From a bacterium (GTDB lineage: Bacteria > Spirochaetota > Leptospiria > Leptospirales > Leptonemataceae): 64,000 nt of DNA. Shown piece by piece: positions 34,502 to 43,000 of this stretch; positions within the stretch are counted from its first letter, which is position 1, and the number at the start of each line of letters is the position of its first letter. The position numbers and the translations under genes were made by a program. The notes beneath the pieces are model-generated. The model had not been told where the DNA came from and ran no database searches. It saw only the letters and a list, made by a program, of their open reading frames with translations. Location: positions 124,001 to 188,000 of the forward strand of contig JANSYA010000007.1 in NCBI GenBank assembly GCA_024742665.1, given 5' to 3'.

Positions 34502-35830
34502 ATGCGGATCAAGTGGAGCGATCTCAAGCGGACGGCGGCCCAGCCGGCTTTGCGCAGTTCTTTCGCGGGCACGGCGCTGACGACTGTCTTCGTGCTGGTG
34601 ATCTATTTTTTCGATGCTGAATACAGCGCGCGATTGCCGCTGGCCTTCGTGATCGGCGGCGGCCTGCTGATTATGTTCGGACCCGTGCCTTCGACCTATC
34701 GCCTGGTGCGCGGCACGCTGGCCTTCGCCGCCTGGAAGCGACAGTTGTTCTGGCTGGTCGTCTTCGGCTGGAGCGTGTGGGTCGGCCATCTCGCGGCGTA
34801 TATTCCGCGTTATGCGCCGGTTTTATTCATTCTCTATTCATCCGGAGGCGGCCTGGGCGTCGGGCTATTCAGTCGCTTTTCGTATATTTTAAATACGGGA
34901 TTTATGGTCGCGAATTTTGTGATCAGTCTCTGGCTGATCAGTCCGGCCGAGTTTCAGCAGTTTCGCCTGGAAGTTCTGCTGGTCGCGCTGGCGACGATGG
35001 TCGGGGCGGCCTGGTTCGGCCGGCTTTCGCGCTATTATATTCAGCAAAACGAAAGCGCGGCGAAGCAGCTGCGATTCACGCGCCGCGACCGCCGTTTGAT
35101 TTCGGAAGAACGAAAAAAGTCCGACGGGCTCTTGCTGAATATTTTGCCGGTCAGCGTGGCCGACGAACTGAAGGCGACGGGCAAAACCGAGCCGGTGCAT
35201 TTCGATGCGGCGACGGTTTTGTTTACGGACTTCCAGGGTTTTACTCTGATCGCCGAGTCGCTTTCGCCGAAAGATCTGGTGAAAGAACTGGACCAGTGCT
35301 TTTCGTACTTCGACGCCACGATCGCGCGCTATAATCTTGAGAAATTGAAAACCATCGGCGATTCGTATATGTGCGCCGGCGGCGTGCCGGAAGCGAATCA
35401 AACGCACGCCGTCGATACGGTGCTCGCGGCGCTCGAAATCCAGGCTTTCATGAATCGCATGAAGGCGATCAAGGTCGAGCAGGGGCTGCCGTACTGGGAG
35501 CTGCGCCTGGGGATTCACACGGGGCCTTTAGTCGCCGGTGTCATCGGCGAAAAGAAATTCGCGTACGACGTCTGGGGCGATACGGTCAACATCGCCAGTC
35601 GCTGCGAAAGCTCCGGCGTCGCCGGTCGGATTAATATTTCAGGAGCGGTGCATGAGCGGGTTCGCGATCTTTTTGAATGCGAATACCGGGGACGCGTGCC
35701 GGCCAAACACAAAGGCGAAATCGATATGTACTTCGTAAACGGAGTCCGTCCAGAATTCTCGGTCGATGGGGCCGGGGAAGTGCCGAACGATAGCTTTCGC
35801 ACGGAGTACGCGCGCCTCAGCGGTTTGTAA
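34502..35830 (+). CDS. Membrane-bound class III adenylate cyclase
   Basis: The 442-residue protein has a membrane domain with about six helices (residues 20-180) and a linker helix. The cyclase catalytic domain runs from about 215 to 420. Seen are FTDFQGFT with a metal Asp, KLKTIGDSYM with the adenine-specifying Lys and second metal Asp, LRLGIHTGPLVAGVIG, and YDVWGDTVNIASR with the adenine-selective Asp and the catalytic Asn/Arg. It should make cAMP in response to a membrane or ion signal. Start is supported by GGAGAG. The stop codon lies in a tiny palindrome (CGGTTTGTAAAACCG). Confidence 0.92.
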   Translation: MRIKWSDLKRTAAQPALRSSFAGTALTTVFVLVIYFFDAEYSARLPLAFVIGGGLLIMFGPVPSTYRLVRGTLAFAAWKRQLFWLVVFGWSVWVGHLAAYIPRYAPVLFILYSSGGGLGVGLFSRFSYILNTGFMVANFVISLWLISPAEFQQFRLEVLLVALATMVGAAWFGRLSRYYIQQNESAAKQLRFTRRDRRLISEERKKSDGLLLNILPVSVADELKATGKTEPVHFDAATVLFTDFQGFTLIAESLSPKDLVKELDQCFSYFDATIARYNLEKLKTIGDSYMCAGGVPEANQTHAVDTVLAALEIQAFMNRMKAIKVEQGLPYWELRLGIHTGPLVAGVIGEKKFAYDVWGDTVNIASRCESSGVAGRINISGAVHERVRDLFECEYRGRVPAKHKGEIDMYFVNGVRPEFSVDGAGEVPNDSFRTEYARLSGL

Positions 35831-35845
35831 AACCGCGCGGTGCGG

Positions 35846-35940
35846 CTCAGTGCCCGGCTACGCCAGGCGCGATTCCCTCAGTGCCCGGCAATACCGGGTA
35901 CGATTCCCCTCAGTGTCCGGCTATGCCGGACACGATTCCT
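35846..35940 (-). repeat. Tandem triplication of the beta-propeller gene 3' end
   Basis: Three palindromic units of 31-32 bp lie head to tail: starts at 35846, 35877 and 35909 on the plus strand. In the minus direction each contains a GGxxTxGCCGGxCACTGA-type end and a preceding GGAATCG. The unit at 35909-35940 is the real gene end (GIVSGIAGH, stop at 35910); the other two lie downstream and each keeps CACTGA. Each unit can fold as a hairpin, for example GTGTCCGGC with GCCGGACAC. The array fills most of the convergent gap with the cyclase gene. Confidence 0.75.
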
Positions 35941-37064
35941 TTAAACCGATAGATCTGAAAGGGTTCATGCTGCTCTTGATACGATCGGCTCTTGAAGATC
36001 ACGTGCTGTAGCGCGCTGCACGTGACGTAGATATAGCCGTCGGGGCCGAAGCTGAAACCGTCGGGCCAGCGCAGCTTCGGCGAGGCGATCAGCGTCTGAA
36101 ATTCGCCGTTGGCTTTTAGCACGTTCACGGCGTCGTGTTCGGGATCGCTGAGATAGATGTTATCGGCGGCGTCCATCGTTATGCCGTCGCTGTGGGATTT
36201 GCGTGCGAAGCGTTCGACTTTCGCGGCCAGAGCTGTCGGCGAAAGGCTTTGATTGCGCAGATCCTTCGCGCGAACGCGATACATATATTGGGCGTTTACG
36301 GCCGCATAGTACAGCCACTCGTCGCGTTTGTCGAGGGCGATGGAATCGACGTGGGGCCGAATCGCGAAAAATCCCAGGACGACCATGTCGCGTCCGTCGA
36401 CTTTGCTGATGAAGTGTTCGGCCGTAACCGATTCGTGGTTTTCGAGCAGGCGCCGACTGCTTTGATTCTTGATGTCGAAAACGATCAGAGCCGGACTCTT
36501 GCCGAAGATCGAGGCGTCCGCGATGTACATAAATTCGCCCTGCGAATCGATTTGCATATCGTTCATATGCGATCCGAGGGGCGCGATATCGGAAGGGATT
36601 TCGTATTCGATTAAGAGGCTGTCGTCCGCCAGAGAGAAGGCGAAGATCTTCGGTGTGCCAGTCGCGTGATTGGCCAGGTCCAGCACCCACAGGCGATTCT
36701 GCCGGTCGATGCGAACCGACAGCGGCGAAACGAATCGCGATTGGAATTCCAAATTCGGATAAGCTTCGAATGCGGTCAGGCCGTCTTCGTCTGCGCTTCC
36801 GGATTTTAATCGCGCGACGTTTATGTCCGGGCCGCCTTCCGGGTGAAAGGTGAAATAAACCTGACCGCTTCGGGATACGGCGATATTGCCCGGCGGGCGA
36901 TCCAGGTCCGCGACTTTTTCGAGCACATCGTCCTGCCACAGAGGCGGGGTCTGCAGAGCCGGGGCGTGATCGCCGCCGCCGTAACGTAAGTACAGCAGAC
37001 TGTAGACGAGGAGCAGTACGGGAAAGAGGGCGGCGAAGGCGAAGACGATAGTACGGCGATTCAT
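35910..37064 (-). CDS. Membrane-anchored beta-propeller protein, major royal jelly protein/SMP-30-like
   Basis: From ATG 37064 the 384-residue protein has an N-terminal anchor (RRTIVFAFAALFPVLLLVYSLLYL). A six-bladed propeller of the MRJP/Yellow type follows: RPPGNIAVSRSGQVYFTFHPEGG, VRIDRQNRLWVLDLAN, HMNDMQIDSQGEFMYIADAS, HSDGITMDAADNIYLSDPEHDAVNVL and WPDGFSFGPDGYIYVTCSALQ. Bacterial members are extracytoplasmic, with unknown or lactonase-like function. The frame continues to 37187, but that part overlaps the HTH gene, so I use the later start. Its last codons belong to a tandem triplicated hairpin. Confidence 0.82.
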   Translation of the reverse strand: MNRRTIVFAFAALFPVLLLVYSLLYLRYGGGDHAPALQTPPLWQDDVLEKVADLDRPPGNIAVSRSGQVYFTFHPEGGPDINVARLKSGSADEDGLTAFEAYPNLEFQSRFVSPLSVRIDRQNRLWVLDLANHATGTPKIFAFSLADDSLLIEYEIPSDIAPLGSHMNDMQIDSQGEFMYIADASIFGKSPALIVFDIKNQSSRRLLENHESVTAEHFISKVDGRDMVVLGFFAIRPHVDSIALDKRDEWLYYAAVNAQYMYRVRAKDLRNQSLSPTALAAKVERFARKSHSDGITMDAADNIYLSDPEHDAVNVLKANGEFQTLIASPKLRWPDGFSFGPDGYIYVTCSALQHVIFKSRSYQEQHEPFQIYRFKGIVSGIAGH

Positions 37065-37135
37065 AGGCGCTGAACTTCGTCCGGCGCCGTGAAAATTACA
37101 AGCTGAATTTCGCGAGCAGGGCGCGCCCGGGAAAG

Positions 37136-37396
37136 TCACACGGGAGCGGAAACTGAAGCGTGACCGATGAGGTGATCGATAGAGCATTTATAGAAGGCGG
37201 CCAGCACGCTCAGAGTTTCGATGGAACACTCGCGCTCCTGGCGCTCCATTTCATAGAGCTGCGCCGGTTCGAGTAGCACCTTGAGTTCCAGGTAGATGGC
37301 TTCGACCAGCTCTTCGTTGCTGCGAAAGCCTTCGATGATTCGAAAGCGCCGCAATCCGCGCGCCGCTTTTTGACGAATGATTCCGGGATCGATCAT
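37136..37396 (-). CDS. Small XRE-type helix-turn-helix protein
   Basis: The 86-residue protein reads GLRRFRIIEGFRSNEELVEAIYL, then LEPAQLYEMERQERECSIETLSVLAAFYKCSIDHLIG. The second part is the typical end of a Cro/C1 HTH domain (ExG-like turn, 'xxLxxLaxxfxxsxdxLxG'). The N-terminal helices are degenerate. It is a probable DNA-binding regulator, possibly of the flanking propeller or radical SAM gene. Base composition here starts to become more AT-rich. Confidence 0.65.
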   Translation of the reverse strand: MIDPGIIRQKAARGLRRFRIIEGFRSNEELVEAIYLELKVLLEPAQLYEMERQERECSIETLSVLAAFYKCSIDHLIGHASVSAPV

Positions 37397-37567
37397 GAGC
37401 TATTGGACGAAGTTATTCAGATTTTTTCAAGCAATGTTTCGTTAAATTTGTTAAAGTATTATGTGATTGGTCTCATTTTATTTGATACTGATGAAAATGG
37501 ATCCGTACTATCACAGAGTGATGGTGGGTTCGGGGCGATGCTCGCCGGGTTTGTGGGCGCCGGTGAG

Positions 37568-38731
37568 TCAGCTGTCCGGGTTTGCTTTCTTTCGCTCTGG
37601 ATTCGCCCGCCCATGCAGGTGTATATGGTGTGGATGCCGAATGTCGTGAATCTGAAAACCCAAACGGTGTTGCAGGTAGTATCGCGGCTGCTCTGAATCA
37701 AGGCCGGAAACGACTGCTGCCCTGCTGGTGATTTTTTTCACCGTTAAGCCATTGATTTCTTTCAGTTGTCTGGCGCTTGCATGAATTACTTCGGGCGAAG
37801 GCACGCGATGTGCGCTGGCGCATATTTCGCGTTGATGCACAGGACAAATATCGCAGAGTTCCCTGATGCCGTAGTGCCCGTTGTAATCCGGCAATCCGTG
37901 GACATAAGAAACAGCGCACGAGGTTTTTCGAAAGAGCGGTGTGGTTGAAACGTATCTGTCCAGAATGCGGCTTTCCAATTCGTGGGGAATTATTTTCCGC
38001 CGGGCCGTTTTGCTGTATGGCTCAGGGATTCCATTCGCTTCGTAGTATGCGGCGATTTGTCTACGATAGAAAAGTCCCGTATAGACGGTTGCATCAGCGT
38101 ATTCGGCCAACTCTCCGGCGCGATCGATATGCTCGCCGGAATCATTCAGGCCGGGCACCAGTGGACGCCAGTATAGTATGGTTCGGAAATTTCTATCAGG
38201 AATGGATGAAGTCGTCTTAAGGGATTCGATAACTGCTCGCGCCGGATGCGGCTCAATTTGCGCATTCTCGATACCAGAATACGTAAATAGAATTGTTAGC
38301 TTGATGTGTCTGAGCATGTTAAGCTGTATAAGGTCCTGCGAGTTTATTTTGCATCGTGTGATCACCAGCACGTGATTGCGTAAGGAACGCCTGTCGAGAT
38401 CTCTCAGGACGGCAAGCGTATGCTGCTTGACGTTTTGCAGGAATGGATCTGTGTCTCGATTCAATAGTTGCAGCGGCGTGGTGTGAGCCGTGAAATATGG
38501 ATGAGTCACCAGCGCATTTACGGCCATCGCATCACTCATTAAGGCTTTTGGCCTGCGTTGATCCCATAGATCGTACGAATGACGAATGCAATAAGCGCAA
38601 TCCAGGGGACATCCCTGGATGTGATTTAAGCTGAGGCCACTCTTTCTGTATTCGATTGGATCACGTGCTCGTTCAGGCAATTTTTCTAATTGTGAGCTTT
38701 CAATGATGGGAAGATTTTTTTCCATGTTCAT
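37568..38731 (-). CDS. Radical SAM protein, unknown substrate
   Basis: The 387-residue protein has the SAM-cluster motif C-PLD-C-AY-C (GCPLDCAYCIRHSYD, about residues 41-48), so CxxxCxxC. Downstream are SAM-binding strands (LQLLNRDTDPFL, HVLVITRCKINSQDLIQL, ILFTYSGIEN). A second Cys cluster near 270-300 (ELCDICPVHQREIC) may hold an auxiliary iron-sulphur site. The C-terminal His-rich HDIRHPHHIHLHGRA is unusual. The CxxxCxxC plus layout faintly recalls spore-photoproduct-lyase-like proteins, but I cannot assign the reaction. The gene is visibly more AT-rich than its surroundings and sits beside a tRNA, suggesting transfer. Confidence 0.75.
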   Translation of the reverse strand: MNMEKNLPIIESSQLEKLPERARDPIEYRKSGLSLNHIQGCPLDCAYCIRHSYDLWDQRRPKALMSDAMAVNALVTHPYFTAHTTPLQLLNRDTDPFLQNVKQHTLAVLRDLDRRSLRNHVLVITRCKINSQDLIQLNMLRHIKLTILFTYSGIENAQIEPHPARAVIESLKTTSSIPDRNFRTILYWRPLVPGLNDSGEHIDRAGELAEYADATVYTGLFYRRQIAAYYEANGIPEPYSKTARRKIIPHELESRILDRYVSTTPLFRKTSCAVSYVHGLPDYNGHYGIRELCDICPVHQREICASAHRVPSPEVIHASARQLKEINGLTVKKITSRAAVVSGLDSEQPRYYLQHRLGFQIHDIRHPHHIHLHGRANPERKKANPDS

Positions 38732-39103
38732 GCCTGGCGATTCAGCTTTTCAAGCATTCGAAAAATCGTGTCAGTAGAGTCTGGATAAATCGGTCTGATC
38801 CAAATATCGGTTCATCGCTTTATTGACTCAGCCGGGGAGCTCAAGTATGGCATTCCCGGGGCTGGACTTCACTTAAACAGTGGAGGTGTCAAATAAAAGT
38901 CTGTAAAGGCAATTATTGGATTCGGTGAGGCCCGCACAGACTTTATCTGGTTCTTGGCGTCATGTCACCTTGTGGGGCGGATTGGCGCCGGCAAGGTCAT
39001 GGATCCTGGCAGGATTTGGGAGGTGTGCACCAACTGATGCTGATGTTTGCAGTCTCGCCTGAAAGAGGGAGCGAATCCGAGCGGAAGCGTTCGGATAATA
39101 AAA
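38732..39103. other. Intergenic region between radical SAM gene and tRNA-Leu
   Basis: About 370 bp of mixed composition with no convincing gene. It contains the upstream region of the radical SAM gene. I looked for a repeat of the tRNA 3' end that would mark an attachment site and did not see one. Confidence 0.35.
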
Positions 39104-39171
39104 AAGCCGCGGGCCCCATCCGCAAGCGCGCTCTATGCGTTCTGCGCGTTTGCGGATGGGGCCCGCGGCTT
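39104..39171 (-). terminator. Very long perfect hairpin downstream of tRNA-Leu
   Basis: GCCGCGGGCCCCATCCGCAA (39106-39125) is exactly complementary to 39150-39169, with AA/TT extending it to 22 bp and a loop of 24 bases. In the minus direction the stem is followed by a T-run (plus-strand A5 at 39101-39105). It starts 4 bp after the tRNA 3' end and must terminate the tRNA transcript. It is much longer than a usual terminator stem. Confidence 0.85.
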
Positions 39172-39174
39172 CTG

Positions 39175-39258
39175 TGCTCAGAAGAGGACTTGAACCTCCA
39201 CAGGATTACTCCCACTAGTACCTGAAACTAGCGCGTCTACCAGTTCCGCCACCTGAGC
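39175..39258 (-). tRNA. tRNA-Leu(CAG)
   Basis: Reading the minus strand, an 84-nt cloverleaf begins GCTCAGGTGGCGGAACTGG. The anticodon stem-loop is CTAGT-TTCAGGT-ACTAG (anticodon CAG), followed by a long class II variable arm (TGGGAGTAATCCTGT). The T arm is GGAGG-TTCAAGT-CCTCT, and the acceptor strand TCTGAGC plus A73 pairs fully with GCTCAGG apart from one G-U. The 3' CCA is not encoded. G18G19-type D-loop bases and the U-turn are present. Confidence 0.95.
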
Positions 39259-39375
39259 GTGACACCACGACTTTTTAACAAAAGCCGAGCGGCCAGAATT
39301 TCTACCGGTCCCGAAGGCGCAATCAAAAATCCGACTCGTGCTTGACCGAAATTCGATCGCCTGGATACTCCCGGC

Positions 39376-40017
39376 ATGGCGCGGGGTGGAGAAAAATCGG
39401 TCTTTATCGTCGAGGACCACGGGCTGACCCGGCTGGGATTGCGGACTCTGGTCGACGAGGACGAGGCCCTGCGTGTTGCCGGGGAAAGTCGCTCCGCCGC
39501 CGACGCCATCAATCGCCTGCGCATGATCGCCTGCGATCTGATTTTGCTCGACATCGGTCTGGGCGCCGAGAGCGGACTCACGTCGATCGCCGAGTTTCGA
39601 AGGCTTAAGCCGGATATTAAAATTCTGGTCCTGACCATGCACAGCGACTGGGTCTATCTGAAGGCGGCGGTCGACGCCGGGGCCGACGGTTATCTGCTGA
39701 AAACCGAAGATCCCGACCAGGTGCGCGAAGCGCTGCATCGCATCTTAAACAACGAGCGAGTTTTTCCCGAAGCGGTCGAAGCGATTTTGCCGGATCATAA
39801 CGAAGACGAGCGGGCACTGCTTGCGACCCTGACCGTTCGCGAACGCGAAGTGCTGGGATACGTCGCGCAGGCCTTTCGCAACAAAGAAATCGCGGAGCGC
39901 CTGCATCTGAGCGTGCGGACCGTTGAATCGCATCGCTCCAGCATCATGGAAAAATTCGGCGTCGGCAATTCCGCCGAGCTCGTGCGATTGGCCGTGCGAC
40001 TGTGCGGTCCGGCCTGA
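39376..40017 (+). CDS. NarL/FixJ-type response regulator
   Basis: The 213-residue protein has a receiver domain (residues 7-120) with the acidic pair at 13-14 (VEDHGLTRLGLRTL), phospho-acceptor Asp59 in LILLDIGLG, Thr87 region TMHS and Lys109. A LuxR-type HTH follows at about 150-205 (LTVREREVLGYVAQAFRNKEIAERLHLSVRTVESHRSSIMEKF). It converges on the giant histidine kinase gene 56 bp away, which is the likely partner. Confidence 0.93.
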   Translation: MARGGEKSVFIVEDHGLTRLGLRTLVDEDEALRVAGESRSAADAINRLRMIACDLILLDIGLGAESGLTSIAEFRRLKPDIKILVLTMHSDWVYLKAAVDAGADGYLLKTEDPDQVREALHRILNNERVFPEAVEAILPDHNEDERALLATLTVREREVLGYVAQAFRNKEIAERLHLSVRTVESHRSSIMEKFGVGNSAELVRLAVRLCGPA

Positions 40018-40073
40018 TCGGCGAGCCAGTGTTTGAGCCGCAATCCCACTCGGGGATAATCGGGCGGCAGGCG

Positions 40074-43000
40074 CTATAGCTCTGGAGGAGCTTGCCTCGG
40101 GATCACCAGGCGAAAGCAACTGCCCTGACCCGGTTCCGATTCCAGCTGGATGCCTCCGCCGTGAGCGCGCACGACGCGATCCGCCACCGCGAGTCCCAGA
40201 CCGGAACCGCCGCTTTTGCCGTGAGTTACAAAGGCCTGAAAGAGATTCGCCTGCAGTTCAGGGCGAATTCCCGTTCCCGTGTCGCGGCAGGCGATGTACA
40301 GCAGCTCGTCTTCCGTATAAATCGCGACGTGAAATTCGCCGCCGTCAGGCATCGCTTCCCCGGCGTTCTTCGCCAGATTTAATATTGCCCGGAGCATGCG
40401 TTCGCGATCGAGCGCGACGCGACCCGTGCCGTGTAGATTGAGTTCGATCATGATTTCGCGCCCTTTAAAAAACAATGCCAGTTTTCGACGCACTTCGTCG
40501 GCGAAATTCTCTAACTCAACATCGCGGCGATTTAAGAGCATGCGTTCCCCGGCGAAATCCAGAATATCCCGGGACATGCCGAAGAGCTGCTGTGTTTCTT
40601 CGCGAATTAAATCGAAATACTCGGGTTGGCCGGCGGCGGCCAGTTCCCGTCCGCGTTCAATCAGGTGCGCGTGATTGTGAATATCGTGTACGATTTCCGA
40701 AGCCAGTTCGCCGACGATCGCCAGCTTCTCGCGGTCTTTGCGGCCGAGCAGATCAAGGCTCAGGGCCAGGGACGCCGCCATGCCTTCGAGAGCCTCCTGC
40801 TCGCGTTGTCGACTACCTTCGCGCGCGGCCCTGAGATCCAATCGCAGCATCGCCGCCAGTTGGTCTGCGACGCGCACCGCAATCCAGGCAGTTGCCTGCG
40901 GTTCCGTTTGAAATTCGACGCTGGCTGCTCCCTGCGCGATGCCGCCGACCTCCGCCTGGAAATCAGCGGCGCTTAGAATAAGGTCTTCGTCGGCGCGCGA
41001 ATCGATCTTGAGCCAGCCGTCCCGGGGCGATTGTCGCAAATAAATACAATGGCCGCTCAGCGGATCATTCAGAAATTCCCGGGCGAAATCGACGGCGGTC
41101 AGAGCGGCTTCGACAGGAGTCCGCGTACGCGAAATCGCCCGGGTCGCATCGAGCAGCCGGCCGACGGTTGCGCCGAGAATTTCCGTATCGCGATACAGGC
41201 GCGCGTTTTCGATCGCGCTGGCGATTTGGCCGGAGAGTACGGTCAAAAGCGCCACGCGTTTTTCATTAAAGCTTTCGCGCGTGATCATATTTTCAAGATA
41301 GAGCACGCCGCGCGAACGTCCCTGGTAGATCAACGGCAGAGCCATCGCGGCCGCGGGGCGCCGTCGCTTAAAATAAGTATCGCCGTCAAAATTATAATCT
41401 GCGCTCGCGGCGCCGGCCAGGGCGACGCGTTGCGAACGCGAAACGAATCGCAGCAAGTCCAGCGGCACTTCGTCATCCGCAGCAATTGACCGCTCCGACA
41501 TGCGAGCGATGGGCAGGCCGGGTAACAGGCGAAGCGAATCCGCGCTTGCCAGAGCTTCCAGGCGTAGTTCGCCGTCGCTTTCAAACAGCAGCGCCACTCG
41601 ATCCGCGCCGGAGCTCCGGAGGACTTCCGGCATCAGACGTTCCAGCAGGGGCACCAGACGAATTTCGCCCAGGATACTCCGGGCCGCGCCGAGCACCGTT
41701 TCTAAATCGAGTCGGGCGATGTGTTCAGGATTGGATATGGCAGAATCCGCCCAAATTGTTTCGCCTTCGCCGAACCAGCCGGAAAATTCGGCTGCGATTT
41801 TTCGCGCCTTCGCTTCCGCGCCCCAATTGCGAAAGCCGTCACAGGCGGCTCGCAAACGGGCCCGGGCCTGGGGCATTTTCTTGCGGGCGAAGTGGAATCG
41901 TCCGGCGCACTCGGCGATCGCCGCGGCATGATGCGCGAAGCTATTCGCCTGCGCCGTCTCCGCCGCCCGGTCGTACAATTCAGCCGCCTCTGTGACCCTG
42001 TCCTCCAGGCGTGCGACTTCGGCCGAAAGCCATTCCACGCGATGCAAGAAATTAACAGGACTGACCAAACTGAATTTTTTCAGCTGTTTGATGATCCGCC
42101 GCAGCCGGCGACGATTCCAGAAGCTCGATTTGATTTGGCGCGCAAGTATGAGTCCGCGAAACAAAAGCGCATCCGCGAAATAGAAACCGGAGGTTAAGAA
42201 CTCATCGAGCTTCGCGAGAGCCCGGGTCAGGGGCTGTGTCCGGGCCACGTCGTCGGCGTTCAGGATGCAGGCGCTTTCGAGAAAAAAGAGCGCGTGATAG
42301 CCGCGAGCGGGTTCCGTATTCAGTTTATCGCTGAATTCTGCGATCGTCTTCGCGCTAAGATCTCCCGTTTCGCGCAGCGCCTGCAGGCGAGTTTCCGCGA
42401 TGCGTATCAACAGATTCAGGTCCGGGTCCTGAATTTTATATGAGAGCTCTCGCAGGCGACGCAATCCATCGGCGAAGACGGGGAGGGGCGTGCCGCCCAT
42501 GATCCAGACGCCGATCAGCACTCGCGCGTTATAGGCCGCATAGACCAGATCCGAACAGCGCAGGCTTTCGCGCAGACCGCGTTCGAACATCTCGCGCGAC
42601 GCGTCGAGAGCTTCGCCCCAATAAGAAGTGAATACGCCCGCTCCGAATAATGCGTTTGCGTGAAAGGCAGGGTTGTTCTCGCGTTCGCAGAGTTCCAGAC
42701 TCAGGCGTCCAAAGCGATACGCGCCGCGATAGTCTTTCCAGACCAGCGAAAGAATCGCCGCGTACATTCCATAGGCCGAGTAGGCGACAGGGCTGTTGCC
42801 GAATTTGAGCGCGATCGAAAGCATCTTGAGTCCGCACAGAATCGCGAGATTGCGGTTCGCCAGAAAGGCCGGCGGGATCAGATGCATGCACAGTTCGAGA
42901 ATACGTCGCGTGCGCGTTTCGTTTTGAAAGGGCAGGCGGGCGAGCCTGGTTATCGGCGCCCCCCGCAGGCGCCAGCGCATGCTCAATAACGCTCCAATCA

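Noticed and set aside
35846..35940. CRISPR array from regular repeats
   Set aside because: Only three imperfect palindromic units of 31-32 bp with no unique spacers and no cas genes.
38732..39258. Integrated element attachment site at the tRNA-Leu
   Set aside because: No repeated tRNA 3' end and no integrase in the neighbourhood.
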